A stretch of DNA of 64,000 nucleotides from positions 277,308,742-277,372,741 of the forward strand of contig OY294067.1 in NCBI GenBank assembly GCA_958510875.1, read 5' to 3'. The position numbers and the translations under genes are program-made. The notes beneath the pieces were generated by a model that saw only the letters and a program-made list of their open reading frames with translations, did not search any database and was not told the origin of the DNA. The DNA comes from Endomychus coccineus. Taxonomy: Eukaryota > Arthropoda > Insecta > Coleoptera > Endomychidae. Every line of letters begins with the position of its first letter. Within the stretch, counting starts at the first letter, position 1. Positions 23,806 to 36,002 of this stretch are shown here, piece by piece.

Positions 23806-25463
23806 CAGTGGCGGCTCCTCGAAGGAGGCTAAGGAGGCTCAGCCTCCTCACCAATTTATCTTAATGATCATTTTATTTCCTGTTTCTCTGATAATTCTTT
23901 AAATTTTACAATTAATTCCCCGTTCTTAGTAGTTATTTTTAATCTGGCAACAGTGGCCAGAGGCTAGATTCTCTATATATCTCAAACGCTAAATACGTGT
24001 GGTCAACACAGTTGCCGTTTTCCAAGCAGTTCAATTGCTAGATAGGGTAAAAGAGCGAATATGGCAACATCCTATGGAAGCTAGCTTCTCGTATGGAATC
24101 GTCGGTCGAATGAAATACGATTACTTGCTACCGCCCTTCCGCTAGAAGAATGCCACACGTGTCGTGTTCCGTTAGTTCTTGGTTTTGTAATTTGTACCGC
24201 GAGGCGAAGTAAGGTTAAGTAGTTAAGTTATAATTTATCTAATCGGTGAACGTTAAAATGATGAGTGACTTAGTTGCTGGGTTCTTAGAAAATCCATTTA
24301 GTGGATTAACATATGATAGAAAAGTGTTTTGTTAAAAATAAACGGCCTTTACCGGATTTGAAAGGATTAGTGGTGACGATGACAGGTATGTTTCAAAATC
24401 GAAATACACAATAAATTATATTGCTTGCTATTTACATCTGATACAACTTCATGTTGGGAACACTCGGGTTATGATGATTTGAAAAATTTAGCTCGTGGTA
24501 TAGATAGACATGAAAAATCGCAGGAACATATTACATCGAGTATTAAGTTTAAATTAACCGGTAAACAGAATATTGTTAAAGGAGGAAAACATATAATTTG
24601 GTAGACAAGAAACTACATAATAAACAACTTTTTTTATGAAATTTTAGATACTATTAAAGGTCAAATTGAGATTCGATTTTCCGATTTACATGAATTGAAA
24701 TTTTTCGACTTGACGAATAGAAGATTTTTCGAATCTTTTTCAAAAGAGTTTCCCAATACACTTTTAGATAACTTAGTTCTAAAATATAATTTTTTTGATA
24801 AAATAGCACTGCACAATGACTTATGGGTTATATACCTACTCGGATAAAGATATTTTAGGCCAGTACGACATTCACGCCGATATGATAAAATATATGATAG
24901 ACAATGATTTGCAACAAGTTTTACCTCAGTTTTATAAACTACTTTGTTTGACAGTCACCATTCCTGTCACGTCGGCATCGGTGGAGAGATCATTTTCTAC
25001 TCTCAAACGAATTAAAACTTACATGCGAAATACAATGAGCCAAAATCGTTTATACAGTGTTAGTTTGACATCTATTGAAAAAGATTCAGTAAAACACTTG
25101 AAACAAAATGATACATTTTATGATAATATTATTGATCATTTTTCGCAAACTAAAGACCGTAGAATTCTGTTAATATATAAAAAAAGTTTATAAAAATAAT
25201 TAAAAAAACAAAATATGAAAAATTTCAAAAAAAAAAAAAAAAATATCAAAAATCCAAAGAAAAAAAAACGAACAAAAAAAAATGTTTGCCAAGAGAAACT
25301 ACACCTCCACGTTGGTTCTTGCTTGGCAACAATTAATTTTGGCACTGAAGTAGCTGGTACGGTCGCTGTGCAAAGGTGAAATTTATTGGCTGAATAGAGT
25401 ATATTTTTACAAGAACGTTTTATGTCCAGCCTCCTCTCTTAAAAAGTTCACGAGCCGCCACTG
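23806..25463 (+). mobile_element. hAT deletion-derivative element, copy 1
   Basis: Termini are CAGTGGCGGCTC and its inverse, with perfect 8-bp target duplications TTTGAATC at 23,798-23,805 and 25,464-25,471. The interior encodes an N-terminal piece (about 24,258-24,600; MSDLVAGFLENPF, then GYDDLKNLARGIDRHEKS) joined to the C-terminal hAT dimerisation region (VTSASVERSFSTLKR). The catalytic core between them is missing, so the copy is non-autonomous. A second copy with the same architecture lies inverted at 32,274-33,852. It inserted about 100 bp upstream of an EVI5 exon. Confidence 0.92.
24816..25193 (+). pseudogene. hAT transposase C-terminal dimerisation domain
   Basis: 125 codons with DNDLQQVLPQFYKLLCL, then TIPVTSASVERSFSTLK and the helix TMSQNRLYSVSLTSIEKD, the hAT C-terminal dimerisation domain. 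It is only the end of the transposase: the DDE core and most of the insertion domain are deleted from this copy. Confidence 0.85.
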
Positions 25464-25471
25464 TTTGAATC

Positions 25472-26430
25472 GTCTCATTTTTGAATATACAAATGCCAAC
25501 AATTTTTCAATATTCCAACCAATACTAATTAGATTCTGCCAATCAGTATCTCATCACAATTCTCTTTTGCATTTCCTCATACTCTAATATTCCAACCTCC
25601 TACAAGAGTCCCGCTCTCCCCTCTGGTTATATTTTACTCAATATTTAATCACATGTTAAGAGAATGTCGTTTGGAATTCAAGTTACCAGAGTATAACTGA
25701 ACCGTCATGAATTTCTTATATCAACCGCTACTCTAATTCATGGGAATGTGTATGAATAATGAAAATTCGTTGGATGCGATTAGCGGCGAGACATTTACTA
25801 ATGGTGCGAAGGGGTTCCCAATCTGTATATAAAACATATAGATTTAACAAGTGGAGAAATATTCAATAAAGATGGGGATGGATTGAGTGTCATTACACAG
25901 AATACTTATGCATATTGTGCCTTATCTAGTTATCTAGACGATGCATTCGTTTGACTCATTTCACTTGAAGCGTTTGTGGTAAGCATAGTTTTGCAAAATC
26001 ACTATTCGATAATATAACCGTGACTAGTCTACTTTAGGTTTAGGTATTTTGTAAGTGGGCGCTACTAATGGTGTATTTACACTAAAATTGGATGATTAAG
26101 AATTATCATTATTAAATAACAAAATTGATGATATGACATTACTAGTCCAAATTAAATTTAGAATACCTGATATACGAACAGGACTTTCCAGTCTGTTTTT
26201 ATTTTATATTCCACCTAGTAAGACGAGTAACTCGCCATTAATAAAAATGTAACAACTGTGGCATACAATTTGACATTTTTTTGATACTATTGGAGTATTT
26301 ACACTAAAATTGGTTGATTAAGAATTTACATATTTTATGTATCATAGTTTGCACATTGTAAACTTCTTAGATTAGATTAGGAAAGTAAATTAAATTATAA
26401 TTCTAGGTGGCTTAGATGCAGTATCTTTCA
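25472..26430. other. intergenic or intronic stretch with a short direct repeat
   Basis: The only structure seen is a direct repeat, TTTACACTAAAATTGG, at about 26,085 and 26,299. No coding similarity. Confidence 0.4.
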
Positions 26431-26439
26431 CAGGTTGTC

Positions 26440-26655
26440 ATTAATTAATGGTAATGTCAAGTTTAGCCAAGAACTGTCACTCATTAGTATTGAACATTTT
26501 ATAACATACTGTGTAAAAAGTGAAGGCATATTAACTAACGATGGTTTCAATATTTTTACAGTCTGCAGTATAAATGAGTAACAGTATATTTACAAATATG
26601 TAACACAAAATTTTCAGTTCTTGGCTGAACTTGACATTACCATTAATAATTATCA
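26440..26655. mobile_element. small MITE
   Basis: Inverted repeats of about 35 bp. ATTAATGGTAATGTCAAGTT at the left continues through AGCCAAGAACTG, and its inverse closes the right side at about 26,617-26,650. Short spacer, no coding. Confidence 0.65.
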
Positions 26656-26706
26656 ATAACAACTGTTTCTGCGTTGCCTAGAAGTCTACCCAAAAACGTA
26701 GTAATA

Positions 26707-26882
26707 TACAGGTTGTCTCCTTTAAAATATTGATGTAGTGGGTTACGTGACCTGAAATGGAAAGGAAACCGGAAGAGTTTTGCAGTAGATGTAAGCATCA
26801 GTTTCGACTGTTCATACCTGCCAAATTTGATATTTGTTAAGGTAACGGACTGTCAAAACGTCGTGGGACAACCCGGTATATT
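26707..26882. mobile_element. small MITE with TATACxGGTTGTC ends
   Basis: The left end TATACAGGTTGTCTCC is inverted relative to the right end, whose complement reads TATACCGGGTTGTCCCAC. About 175 bp, non-coding, TA-flanked. Confidence 0.5.
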
Positions 26883-26954
26883 ATATTAGCATGAACAAAA
26901 ACAAGAATATGTAATTGTCAATAATTGAAATCATCTTTTTTTTTTGTTTTACAG

Positions 26955-27050
26955 GCAGCAGGACCCTTAGACAGGGGCCAGCTGCACCGCACCCTACTGC
27001 ACACTGATAGTTACGCCTCTGTCTTACATACCGTCTCACAATTTGTCGAA
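26955..27050 (+). other. unidentified exon-like open stretch
   Basis: A strong acceptor-like tract (12 T, then TTTTACAG) is followed by a higher-GC open frame, AAGPLDRGQLHRTLLHTDSY and SVLHTVSQF, before the frame drifts into AT-rich sequence. Composition and punctuation look like a coding exon, but no clear donor follows and I do not recognise the peptide. It could be an exon of a gene not otherwise visible, or a transposon fragment. Confidence 0.25.
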
Positions 27051-27239
27051 ATACCTCATTATTTTCTATTCATGATAATAAAATCACAAATACCGTTTTC
27101 CACTATAGATTTTTTAAATCTTATGCGCATTTCGGCAGAGAAACAAGGGTGTTTGAAATTTTACTATCAGTATATGAATTTTCTATTCCGCCTAGATCTC
27201 ATACTTTTACTAGCCCATACGAAAAGCACGGATTAATAA

Positions 27240-28830
27240 ACTGACGAGACCTAATAAAACAAAAGTTATACCTCCCACCCGTGTTTACATGCACTTTAAT
27301 ATACATATGTTCAAGGGCAAGGCAAATCGTATGTGAACAATCATATTTCAAATAACCTACTAACTTAGTATATTACCAAAAATATATAAAAATTCAAAAA
27401 CCTGAACTTGCCGCTCAGAGTTTCGCAATCGGGACACAAAATGCTTTACCGGGATCTTAACTACCTCGGCCAGAACCGCCGATGCAGGTCGAACATTGAA
27501 TTCGGTTTGTCAAAAGTTAATTCGCTCGTAACTAGGAGAATATATCAACAATATGGGTAGGAGGTATGACTATTGCTTAATAGTCGCTCCTAAAAATGAG
27601 CATGTCAAGTAGGATGCGACAACTTCAAATTCTTTTTTTTTATTGTAGTTTCCCAGAAAATCATTTGTTCGAATTCCACGTTCATTAAAAACTAAAACCA
27701 TCATCTGTTTTTTCCTATTCAAATATTCCCTAGGAGCTCTAGAGGTAGATTGAAATATGGAATTTGATCTAAATGACAAGATGAAAAATAAACTGAATTT
27801 ATGAACTTCTGAATTTGAACTTTCTCCGGTAGAAATTGTTAGGTAGCATATTAGATAAACCAGTAATCTTCAACAAATATGGACTAAAGCAGTTCAAGGT
27901 GAACGTGAAAATGATCTACAAGGCATTCTTACTTACCAATTGGCAGTTTATATCCAACCGTGTGTATAAAATACTATCCCATCGTCAAATTAATTAAGTT
28001 CCATACATACGCTCGATAAAAGCTTAAAATACACACCCAAGTGGCTTGCTTGGATAGTAACTAATCGATAAAATAATAAAAGGTATTTATATAACTCCCG
28101 AATTCCCGTAATTAACCTCCGTCACATTAACTTTCAGCTTTTAGATTATTAAATGACTAATAACGTACTTTCGGGAAATCTAATATATAAACTGTTTGAG
28201 TATTTATAATATTTATATGTGGCGGAATATCCAATAGTATACTGTAGACGGTAAGGCGCCTTTAACAGTACAACTAATAGTTCCGGAAAGCTGTTTCACT
28301 CTCAAGAAGTCATCAGTGGAACGAGTAAGTTGCAATATTGAACGATATGATATTAGTTATTATCTTATCATTGTTATCTATCTGGAGAAAGCTAATAAAG
28401 AATATTAGTTTCTTTCTTAATTAGTATACTGAAGACCCAAATGTTGAATTTTCTTTTATTCAAAACGAAAGAACACAATAATCGTATCACATTTCTAATA
28501 TACCATCAATATATGATATATATATTACACCAATTGCAATCCCCGGAGGCGATTCATCAATTGGTGGCATTTTAAAATCTAGAATAATTAGAAAATTCGA
28601 TTCAGTATGAAAAAGGGGCCTGGATGGACATATATTCAATAAAGGGTTGTAAACGCGGCTAAAACAATGATTTTTTCAAGTTACAAGGTTTCTCTTTAGG
28701 ATAATGTAATATCATATTAATGAAAAAGTCCAATGCCTACTTCCTCTTCCAACATTCCAACGCTTACTTACACGATTCTACGTACATTAGAAGTTTTCCT
28801 CTGGTGTAGTCAAAATATGAAACACAGTAC
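27240..28830. other. stretch without recognised gene
   Basis: A short inverted repeat (GTTATACCTCCCA near 27,265; inverse near 27,555) suggests a small MITE around 27,260-27,570. A diverged repeat at 28,740-28,825 matches 12,890-13,010. Nothing else seen. Confidence 0.35.
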
Positions 28831-29560
28831 TACATTGTTGTTATAACGCATTTCAAATTTTGTATTGTTATTATTTAATAATGATAAAAAAGCGTTCGAT
28901 AATTCTTGATAAACAGTGTATTTCAATGTAAAGAATACTAGGGGTAATGTATTAAATCTTTTTAAATCTTATCTCTATGATAGAAACCAGCAATTAAAGG
29001 TTGGCGATGCTATTAGTAATATTAAAACAATAAAGATAGGTGTACCCCACGGCACAATTATAGTTCCAACGCAATTTCTGATATTTATTAATAAATTGTT
29101 GAATTCTAACCAACATAATTCTTACAAACGCAGATGATACGGTCTTAATATGCTCTGCAAGGTCTTGGGATCGAGTACAGCAAATATCGCAAGAAGCTAT
29201 TACTATTGTGAAATCTTGGTTGGAATAAACCTGTTGAAGCTAAATGTTTCTAAAACTAGATACTTGGTTTTTTCGCCAACCGATACTAGTCTACCGAATA
29301 ATTTAAAACCTCTAATTTTAAATAACACCACCGATATTGTGCAAAATACCTCTATAATAAAATATTTGGGAGTTTATGTAGATCAACATCTCAAGTGATC
29401 AACTCATATTGTGGATGTTGGTTGCATCCTTAGTTAGATATGGGATAAGCATTTGGGGCTCAGCTTATTATAATATCTTAAAGCCTCTACAAATAACTCA
29501 AAATTATATATTGCGAATAATTTTTCGAAAAGAGAGCAAAAAAAGGTGCAAAACCAATTT
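28830..29560 (+). mobile_element. Jockey/CR1-like LINE reverse transcriptase fragment
   Basis: Degenerate plus-strand frames read SYLYDRNQQLKVGDA, then GVPHGTIIVPTQFLIFINKL (the GVPQGTxLGPxLFLxYIND block), then NADDTVL in another frame, then LKLNVSKTRYLVFSP and IIKYLGVYVDQHLK. The order is correct for a non-LTR reverse transcriptase from fingers to thumb. Frameshifts and a mutated glutamine in the G-x-P-Q block show it is dead. The upstream endonuclease region is absent. Confidence 0.8.
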
Positions 29561-29958
29561 TTATTGGAAATAATATATTAAACATAAAAAGCCTGTACAT
29601 GCTGTCAGAAATGAAATACATTATAACAGTGTCCATTTTTCCCAGATAAATCATTGTTACGCAACTAGAGCAAATTGATCTGTTAACATATGAAAATTTT
29701 GGTAAAACTGTATGTCAAAAAAGTTTAAAATATAATGGAGTAAAATTATATAATTGTTAGCCTTACAAATAAATTTGTTCCCAAAATATAAACTCAAATT
29801 TCACTTAAATACACTAATATCTATGATTCATGTAAGCAGTAATAAATAAATAATGAAAAAAAAATATTTTGACCTAAAAGTTAATGAACAGTCATGACCG
29901 GGTTCAAATATTGGTTATTTCTTCAAGTTATAAACTAAAAAGTGGAAAATTGCATAGC

Positions 29959-30170
29959 TGGTTATTGACGTATTTTTTCTATTGAAAGTCACAGAAATAA
30001 ACATAATAGACCATGAAAAAGTCTATTGTAGCATTTTATTTTGTTTGCCACGAAAAAGGAGGAATAACTTTTTGTAAAAAATTTCTCAACTTTTTACTAG
30101 AGTACCTTTTTCCAAATTTTTCGCGGCTTGCAACTTGCTCTCAATAGAGACAAAACGTCAATAACCACTG
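29959..30170. mobile_element. small MITE
   Basis: Inverted termini: GTTATTGACGT...TCTATTGA on the left and TCAATAGA...ACGTCAATAAC on the right, about 28 bp with mismatches, enclosing about 150 bp of non-coding sequence. Confidence 0.55.
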
Positions 30171-30695
30171 GTGCTATTTTCCACTTTTTTGTTTATAACT
30201 TTAAAAATAAGCAATATTTCGGTATAATTATTTTATTATATGTTCCACATTTTTTTTCGTTAAATAATTTCTGGTACACATCCATGCCCCCCTTCAGGTG
30301 TGTGTCCTTTATAGACAGCCCCCTTAACACACATTGGAATTGCTTTAGATCTAAATGGAGAACGCAGGAAAATATTATCAATTTGGTCCGGTGATTGCTA
30401 AAATATCTTGAAATATGTTCATATGTAGAATATAAACGGTACGCGACTATCTAGTGGTGTAGTAGTGTAAACTTTATATTAAAATCCGGTTGAATATATA
30501 TGCTGGTCCTTGGAATTGGAGAAACCGAGCTAATAGACGAAGTTAAAATTTGAATTCGATTGATATTCCGATTATCGTGAATAATAGTGAGTGAAGCGTA
30601 AAGTACAATATGAAATTTACATAAAGAATACTACATCCAGGTAATCGTTTGTAAGTATATTTACTTGAATCATGAATAATTCATATTGGATAACT

Positions 30696-30702
30696 TATAA
30701 AT
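30696..30702 (+). promoter_or_regulatory. candidate TATA box of SVWC gene 1
   Basis: TATAAAT, 53 bp upstream of the start codon at 30,755. Spacing fits a short 5' untranslated region. Sequence match only. Confidence 0.4.
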
Positions 30703-30754
30703 GTTGTTCATACATCTGGTGTCGTTAATCGTGATTACCAATCTGAGAAGAAAC

Positions 30755-30827
30755 ATGTCTAATTATGTTATTGTCTGTTTGGCGGCTGTTTTTGTAGCCA
30801 TAGCATCGTCCGCTCCAAACCCGAAAG
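30755..30827 (+). CDS. SVWC secreted protein 1, exon 1 (signal peptide)
   Basis: The start ATG encodes MSNYVIVCLAAVFVAIASSA then PNPK, a typical signal peptide with likely cleavage after the SSA. The exon ends in phase 1 at donor GTAAGT. The full protein (exons 30,755-30,827, 34,544-34,652, 38,391-38,520) is 103 residues with eight cysteines in the SVWC pattern. SVWC proteins, such as Drosophila Vago, are small secreted arthropod factors linked to antiviral, stress and nutritional responses (family knowledge). The exact role of this paralogue is unknown. Confidence 0.85.
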
Positions 30828-31330
30828 GTAAGTCAATCGCTATAGCTATTTGATATTGACATGAAGTAAAAATTAGGATTGAATCATTATTATCTAAGGG
30901 TAAAATATCATAGAATTTTCATCATGTACAGGATGGGCAAATTTCTATGTTTGTATAGGGTAATTCGGTAACTATACGAGATACATAAAAATGGGGACAA
31001 ATTCACTGGCGGAAACTAAAATTTGCTATCACCTCCGGATTATAAACAAAAGTTCGATTTTTCGACTTTTAGACATATATGAATATCGTGGTTGTTTGTA
31101 AAGTTAGGAGAAAATAACTTTTTTGCCTATACGGTTTAGTTAAATCGTAGTTTTTGCTCTTCCTAACTGTATCATATGTCAGGTCGCTTTTGATGTGTAA
31201 GTCTTTAATGTCGTTTATGACAGTGGTTATCCGTTTGTCAGTGAATTGCATATTAACGATTGTGTTTCCATCATAATCGTAAAAGTGAAGATGTCTCCTT
31301 CACTTTTACGAACTTTTGTTCTAAGTAATT

Positions 31331-31560
31331 AATAATGATTCTTGACCTAGGTATGAATTATATATAAATTCTCGGGAAACAGGTCACGCTAACACATATG
31401 CTTATTATTTTCGTCTTTACGTACATATCGGTCTCACGACCATCATTAGAAGTATCAATGTCTAAAACGGGATTTCTTAAACATAATTGTATCAAGCACA
31501 ACGCGTCCTTATCGCGCGAACAGAAACACAAGTAATCGAAATTGTAACACATTAATGTTT
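31331..31560. mobile_element. half copy of a MITE family also at 46,175-46,575
   Basis: The sequence from ATGATTCTTGACCTAGGTAT through AATTCTCGGGAAACAGGTCA matches the inverted terminal repeat of the fuller copy at 46,175-46,575. The interior motif GGTCTCACGACCATCAT is also shared. The opposite terminus is missing. Confidence 0.6.
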
Positions 31561-32273
31561 TAAGTATACGGATAAATGTTCCAAGAATCTTACAATATTC
31601 GAAGTCATTTCAAGCATAGTATCCACTTTCGAATCATCAGATGTTAAATTTATGAGGTAATAGAAAAAGGTTGTCAGAAATATTGCTATTTGAGAATTGT
31701 ACCTAAAATATACTTTTAACATTATAAAGATGCATGTATGAATATGCAAGGGTTTTAATTAATTGAATTAGTATGAATCTGACTAATGATTGAACGTATG
31801 TTCTATGGTTTACAGACTAGGAGTTTTATGTGAATCATCTCCACGATAGATCTTTTATAATGAAGATTTCTTTAGTTAAAATATCAACATTTTTGTAATC
31901 GAATTGATGGTATGCTCAAAACAATGTTTAAGAAGGGCGGTGGAATTTTCTAAGTTTTTGTTTAGTACTATACTTATGGCCATACATTCTCTTTTTTTAA
32001 ATATTGTCTAGAGGTTCCTGTATAAGACCCATCGCAATCTAAACAATGTAATATATATACTGTGTGGGTTTGTTTATCTTTAGGTATTGAAGGTTTTAGA
32101 TTTAAAAAATATTTACCAACTCAGTTAGTAACTTTATATCAAACTTTTTTAAACATTTCTAAATTTTCTCTGAGGCCCCCAGAATGTATGGTAATGTTAT
32201 AACATTATCTGTATTATCGTTTACGTTATTTATACATGACGTTCCGTTTTAGACATTGGTACGTCTTCTGATC

Positions 32274-33852
32274 AGTGGCGGCTCGTGAATTTTTGAGAGA
32301 GGAGGCTGGACATAAAACGTTTTTGTAAAAATATACTCTATTCACAGCCTTTTAACCTTTACACAGCGACCGTACCAGCTACTTCAGTGACAAAATTAAT
32401 TGTTACCCAGCAAGAACCAACGTGGAGGTATAGAGTTTCTCTTGGCAAAAATTTTTTTTGTTCGTTTTTCGTCTTTTATTTTTTTTGGATTTTATATATT
32501 TTTTCTTTTTTTGGAATTTTTCATATTTTGTTTTTTTTTATTAATTTTATTAACTTTTTTTATATATTAACGGAATTCTACGGTCTTTAGTTTACGAAAA
32601 ATGATCAATAATATTATCAAAAAATGTATCATTTTGTTTTAAGTGTTTTACTAAATCTTTTTCAATAGATATTAAACTAAAATTGTATAAACGATTTTGG
32701 TTCATTGTATTTGGCATGTAAGTTTTAATTCGTTTGAGAGTAGAAAATGATCTCTCCACCGATGCCGACGTGACAGGAATAGTGACTGTCAAACAAAGTA
32801 GTTTATAAAACTGAGGTAAAACTTGTTGCAAATCATTGTCTATCATATATTTTATCATATCGGCGTGAATGTCGTACTGGCCTAAAATATCTTTATCCGA
32901 GTATATAACGCATAATTCATTGTGCAGTGCTATTTTATCAAAAAATTTATATTTTAGAACTAAGTTATACAAAAAACTTCAATTCATGTAAATCGGAAAA
33001 TCGAATCTCAATTTGACCTTCAATAGTATCTAAAATTTCATAAAAAAAGTGTTTGTAATGTAGTTTCTTGTCTACCAAATTATATGTTTTCCTCCTTTAA
33101 CAATATTCTGTTTACCGGTTAATTTAAACTTAATACTCGATGTAATATGTTCCAGCGATTTTTCATGTCTGTCTATACCACGAGCTAAATTTTTCAAATC
33201 ATCATGACCCGAGTGCCCCCAACATGAAGTTGTATCAGATGTAAATAGCAAGCAATACCAGCAATATAATTAATTGTGTACCTCAGATCCCGTTAACCAT
33301 AAATATCAAATGAAATCATCAAAGATCAAATGATCGATTTTGAAACATACCTGTCATCACTAATCTTCTCAGCAACTAAACCACTACTTATTTTAACGTT
33401 TAATAACCAAAGAACTCTTTGTTAATAACTCACCGAACAGATATATTATAACTTAACCTTACATCGCTTCGCGAAACAAAAACAGCAACTGACTGAGCAC
33501 GTGTCGCAGTTTGCAGCGGCGGCAAGTAATCGTATTTTGTACGACCGCCGGGTGCGTACGAGAAGCTAGCCTACATAGAGTGTTGCCATATTCGCTGTTT
33601 TACCCTATTTGTGAATTGAACTGGTTGGAAAAACGGCAACTGTGTTGACCACACTTATTTAGCGTTTGAGATATATAGAGAATCTAGCCTCTGGCCACTG
33701 TTGCCAGATTAAAAATAACTACTGAGAACGGGGAATTAATTGTAAAATTTAAAGAATTATCAGAGAAACAGGAAATAAAATGGAGAATGATCATTAAGAT
33801 AAATTGGTGAGGAGGCTGAGCCTCCTTAGCCTCCTTCGAGGAGCCGCCACTG
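32274..33852 (-). mobile_element. hAT deletion-derivative element, copy 2
   Basis: Same family and same internal deletion as 23,806-25,463, in opposite orientation. Termini CAGTGGCGGCTC and its inverse are flanked by perfect 8-bp duplications CTTCTGAT at 32,266-32,273 and 33,853-33,860. The minus strand encodes the C-terminal dimerisation domain (VTSASVERSFSTLKR) at 32,592-32,972. It sits in intron 1 of SVWC gene 1. Confidence 0.92.
32592..32972 (-). pseudogene. hAT transposase C-terminal dimerisation domain, copy 2
   Basis: 126 codons nearly identical to the fragment at 24,816-25,193, with a few substitutions (for example MPNTMNQNRLYNFSL against MRNTMSQNRLYSVSL). The catalytic core is absent. 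Confidence 0.85.
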
Positions 33853-34543
33853 CTTCTGATGTGTTAGTGTAACTAATGGAAAATAATTGACGCGTTTCGG
33901 GCTTCATCTCCAGCAGAAATTCATTAGTTTTCATCTCTACTTGCATTGTGGGCTAGAATATGGGTTAATGATATTTTTTTGTAATTAAAAGCCACCGTCA
34001 CATTAATTTCTTTTAGTATAAAAGATTTTAATTATTTTTCCGTTCATTGCGTTTGCTTAAGTAACTGGGTTCATGTTATTCATAATTATATACATGAGAA
34101 AATTAATTATAATACTTGTGACTATGAATTTATTATCTAAATCAGTTTGCGTTATTCTTTTAATAGGCGTTAAGCCACCTCGCTGATTGACTAATGTAGT
34201 GTACATATCAGATTAATGCATTTATACATTTAATAATAAAGTAATTAAAAATGAAGGAACAGGGAACTAATTTTGTATAATAAGACATTTTTTGCTTACT
34301 AATCTTATGGAACATATTGAAGTGAAGCAATTACCCTAATTTTGGCTAGTTAAATTCATGGAATAAGTGGGCCTAAAAATAGTAAAATATCTTTCTTCTT
34401 TCTATTTTCTTAACATTTTGGAACCAAAAAACATTTACATAGAGTGCATAACCGATCATCTGTTTTTGATGTTTTTTCGAAAAATGTAATTCAAAATGTA
34501 CAAACGTATGTACATGAATATTGAGTAATGAGATTTATTTTAG

Positions 34544-34652
34544 GTACTTGCAATTATGAAGGGACTGTTCACCAAGCTGGTGAACGATTTACCATACCGG
34601 GGGTATGCCAGATAATCACTTGTGAAGGAGAAGGATTGATAAGCGCCCTAAC
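34544..34652 (+). CDS. SVWC secreted protein 1, exon 2
   Basis: 109 nt, phase 1 in and phase 2 out, between acceptor TTTTAG and donor GTGAGT. It encodes TCNYEGTVHQAGERFTIPG, then VCQIITCEGEGLISALT, giving cysteines 1-3 of the SVWC domain. The 109-nt length is identical in gene 2 and 3 nt longer than in gene 3. Confidence 0.9.
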
Positions 34653-34739
34653 GTGAGTATAATAAACGACGACAGTGCGGGAACTTAACATTATGAATAA
34701 TAACCGAAGGTTGAATGCATTTTATTACAGAAGTAATAC

Positions 34740-34860
34740 ATCATATACAATAACCCTTATGATGACTACTTGGTAACTGAAACGTCCTCAGTTACTTTAA
34801 CAGTATTTTCAGTGGATTAAGGGTGATTGTTTCTTATTGTAATGTTAGTGTATTCACAGT
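34740..34860 (+). repeat. Penelope-like 3' tail repeat
   Basis: Contains the family core ATGATGACTACTTGGTA, then TGAAACGTCCTCAGT and GGGTGATTGTTTCTTA. The same tail recurs at about 46,010-46,110, 46,970-47,060 and 63,400-63,490, where it follows Penelope-like coding remnants. Confidence 0.6.
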
Positions 34861-34869
34861 GTGACATCA

Positions 34870-35540
34870 GTATATGCACAGATAGCAAGACAGCCCTCGC
34901 TACGCTGGGTAGTATGAAAATAACATCAAATTTGGTGTGGGAGTGCATCGACACACTAGACAATCTTGGCGGACACGAATGCAGGCTCACCCTATTCTGA
35001 GTTCCCGGTCACTCTGGAATCAGGGGAGAAATGAAACAGCCGATGAGTTTGCAAAACTGGGAGCTATAGAACCTCTAATAGGCCCCGAACCAGTGGTGGG
35101 CATATCGAAGAGTAAAGAGAGTGGAAACTAGTGAACGGTTACATGCAGTCGAAAGCACATTAGGGAAGACCGGTTTCAGCAAGTGAGGAACATGGTTAAA
35201 ACCGATGCCAAACTGCTGACACATATCCTGAAGGGACACGGACCGTTTAACTACCACCTCCACAGGATGAACCTTAGCGATTCTCCTTTGTGTAGATGGT
35301 GCAAACGGAAAAACGAAACATCAAAGGACATTTTGTGCAGATGCGATGCGTAACACTGATCCCCAAAACGCAGAGCACTCTCGGAGAGCTATGCGCCTCT
35401 GAGGAGGTCCAGAAACTAGATACGAAGATGGTGCTAAACCTAATCAGGAATCTCTTTAGGAATCGTTCACCTGGGGGAGAATGGTGAAAACTCTCGGGCG
35501 GGAACCACCCCTCTGAGTGACACGGGGTGCAAAGGGATTC
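34870..35540 (+). mobile_element. LINE RNase H / C-terminal fragment
   Basis: Plus-strand frames give CTDSKTALATLGSMK, WECIDTLDNLGGHECRL, VPGHSGIRGNETADEFAKLG (RNase H core, with a shift), then HLHRMNLSDSPLCRWCKRK, typical of the end of an RNase H-bearing I/R1-like LINE ORF2. Frames are interrupted. It belongs to the same broad group as 18,241-19,190 but lies on the opposite strand. Confidence 0.75.
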
Positions 35541-36002
35541 TGTCTAGGCTAGGCATTAAGTGACCGCAATGTCTTCCTCCTTAATCAATAATAATAATAA
35601 TAAAAATAATAATCCCCAGTGAGAACTTTTCTATTGTTTATCATATTTTGGAATCAAAAAATAGTCATACATTTTAAACCTTTGACAATTGGAAAAAAAA
35701 GTAATTGAATTTCGCCTGATTTCTACAAACTTAATTTCAGGTTGATAATACCGTAAACAATAATTTTGCAAACATTTCCAACAAATACAGCTTGAATCAA
35801 ATCGACAAGGGTATTGAAAGTTGATATGTGCGAAACAATCGACGCAGATGGGGATAGTATTAGATAAATAGTGAGCGTGGCAAAATTACTCTATGAGATA
35901 ATCTTCGCATTTGTGTAAAGATAATGAAATAAATTAAACTTGTTCATTATCTTTACACAACCAAATAATATTCAAATTAATAATATTTTAAGGAAAATGT
36001 AC

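Larger units (their letters stand above)
30828..34543. other. intron 1 of SVWC gene 1
   Basis: A 3.7-kb intron holding half a MITE (from about 31,331) and an inverted hAT deletion derivative (32,274-33,852). The remainder is AT-rich without recognised features. A minus-strand frame at 31,069-31,251 is unassigned. Confidence 0.6.

Noticed and set aside
23707..23854. N-terminal extension of the EVI5 exon to MVRRLSLLSLL
   Set aside because: It crosses a clear splice acceptor and runs into the terminal repeat of a hAT element (from 23,806); it is not part of the gene.
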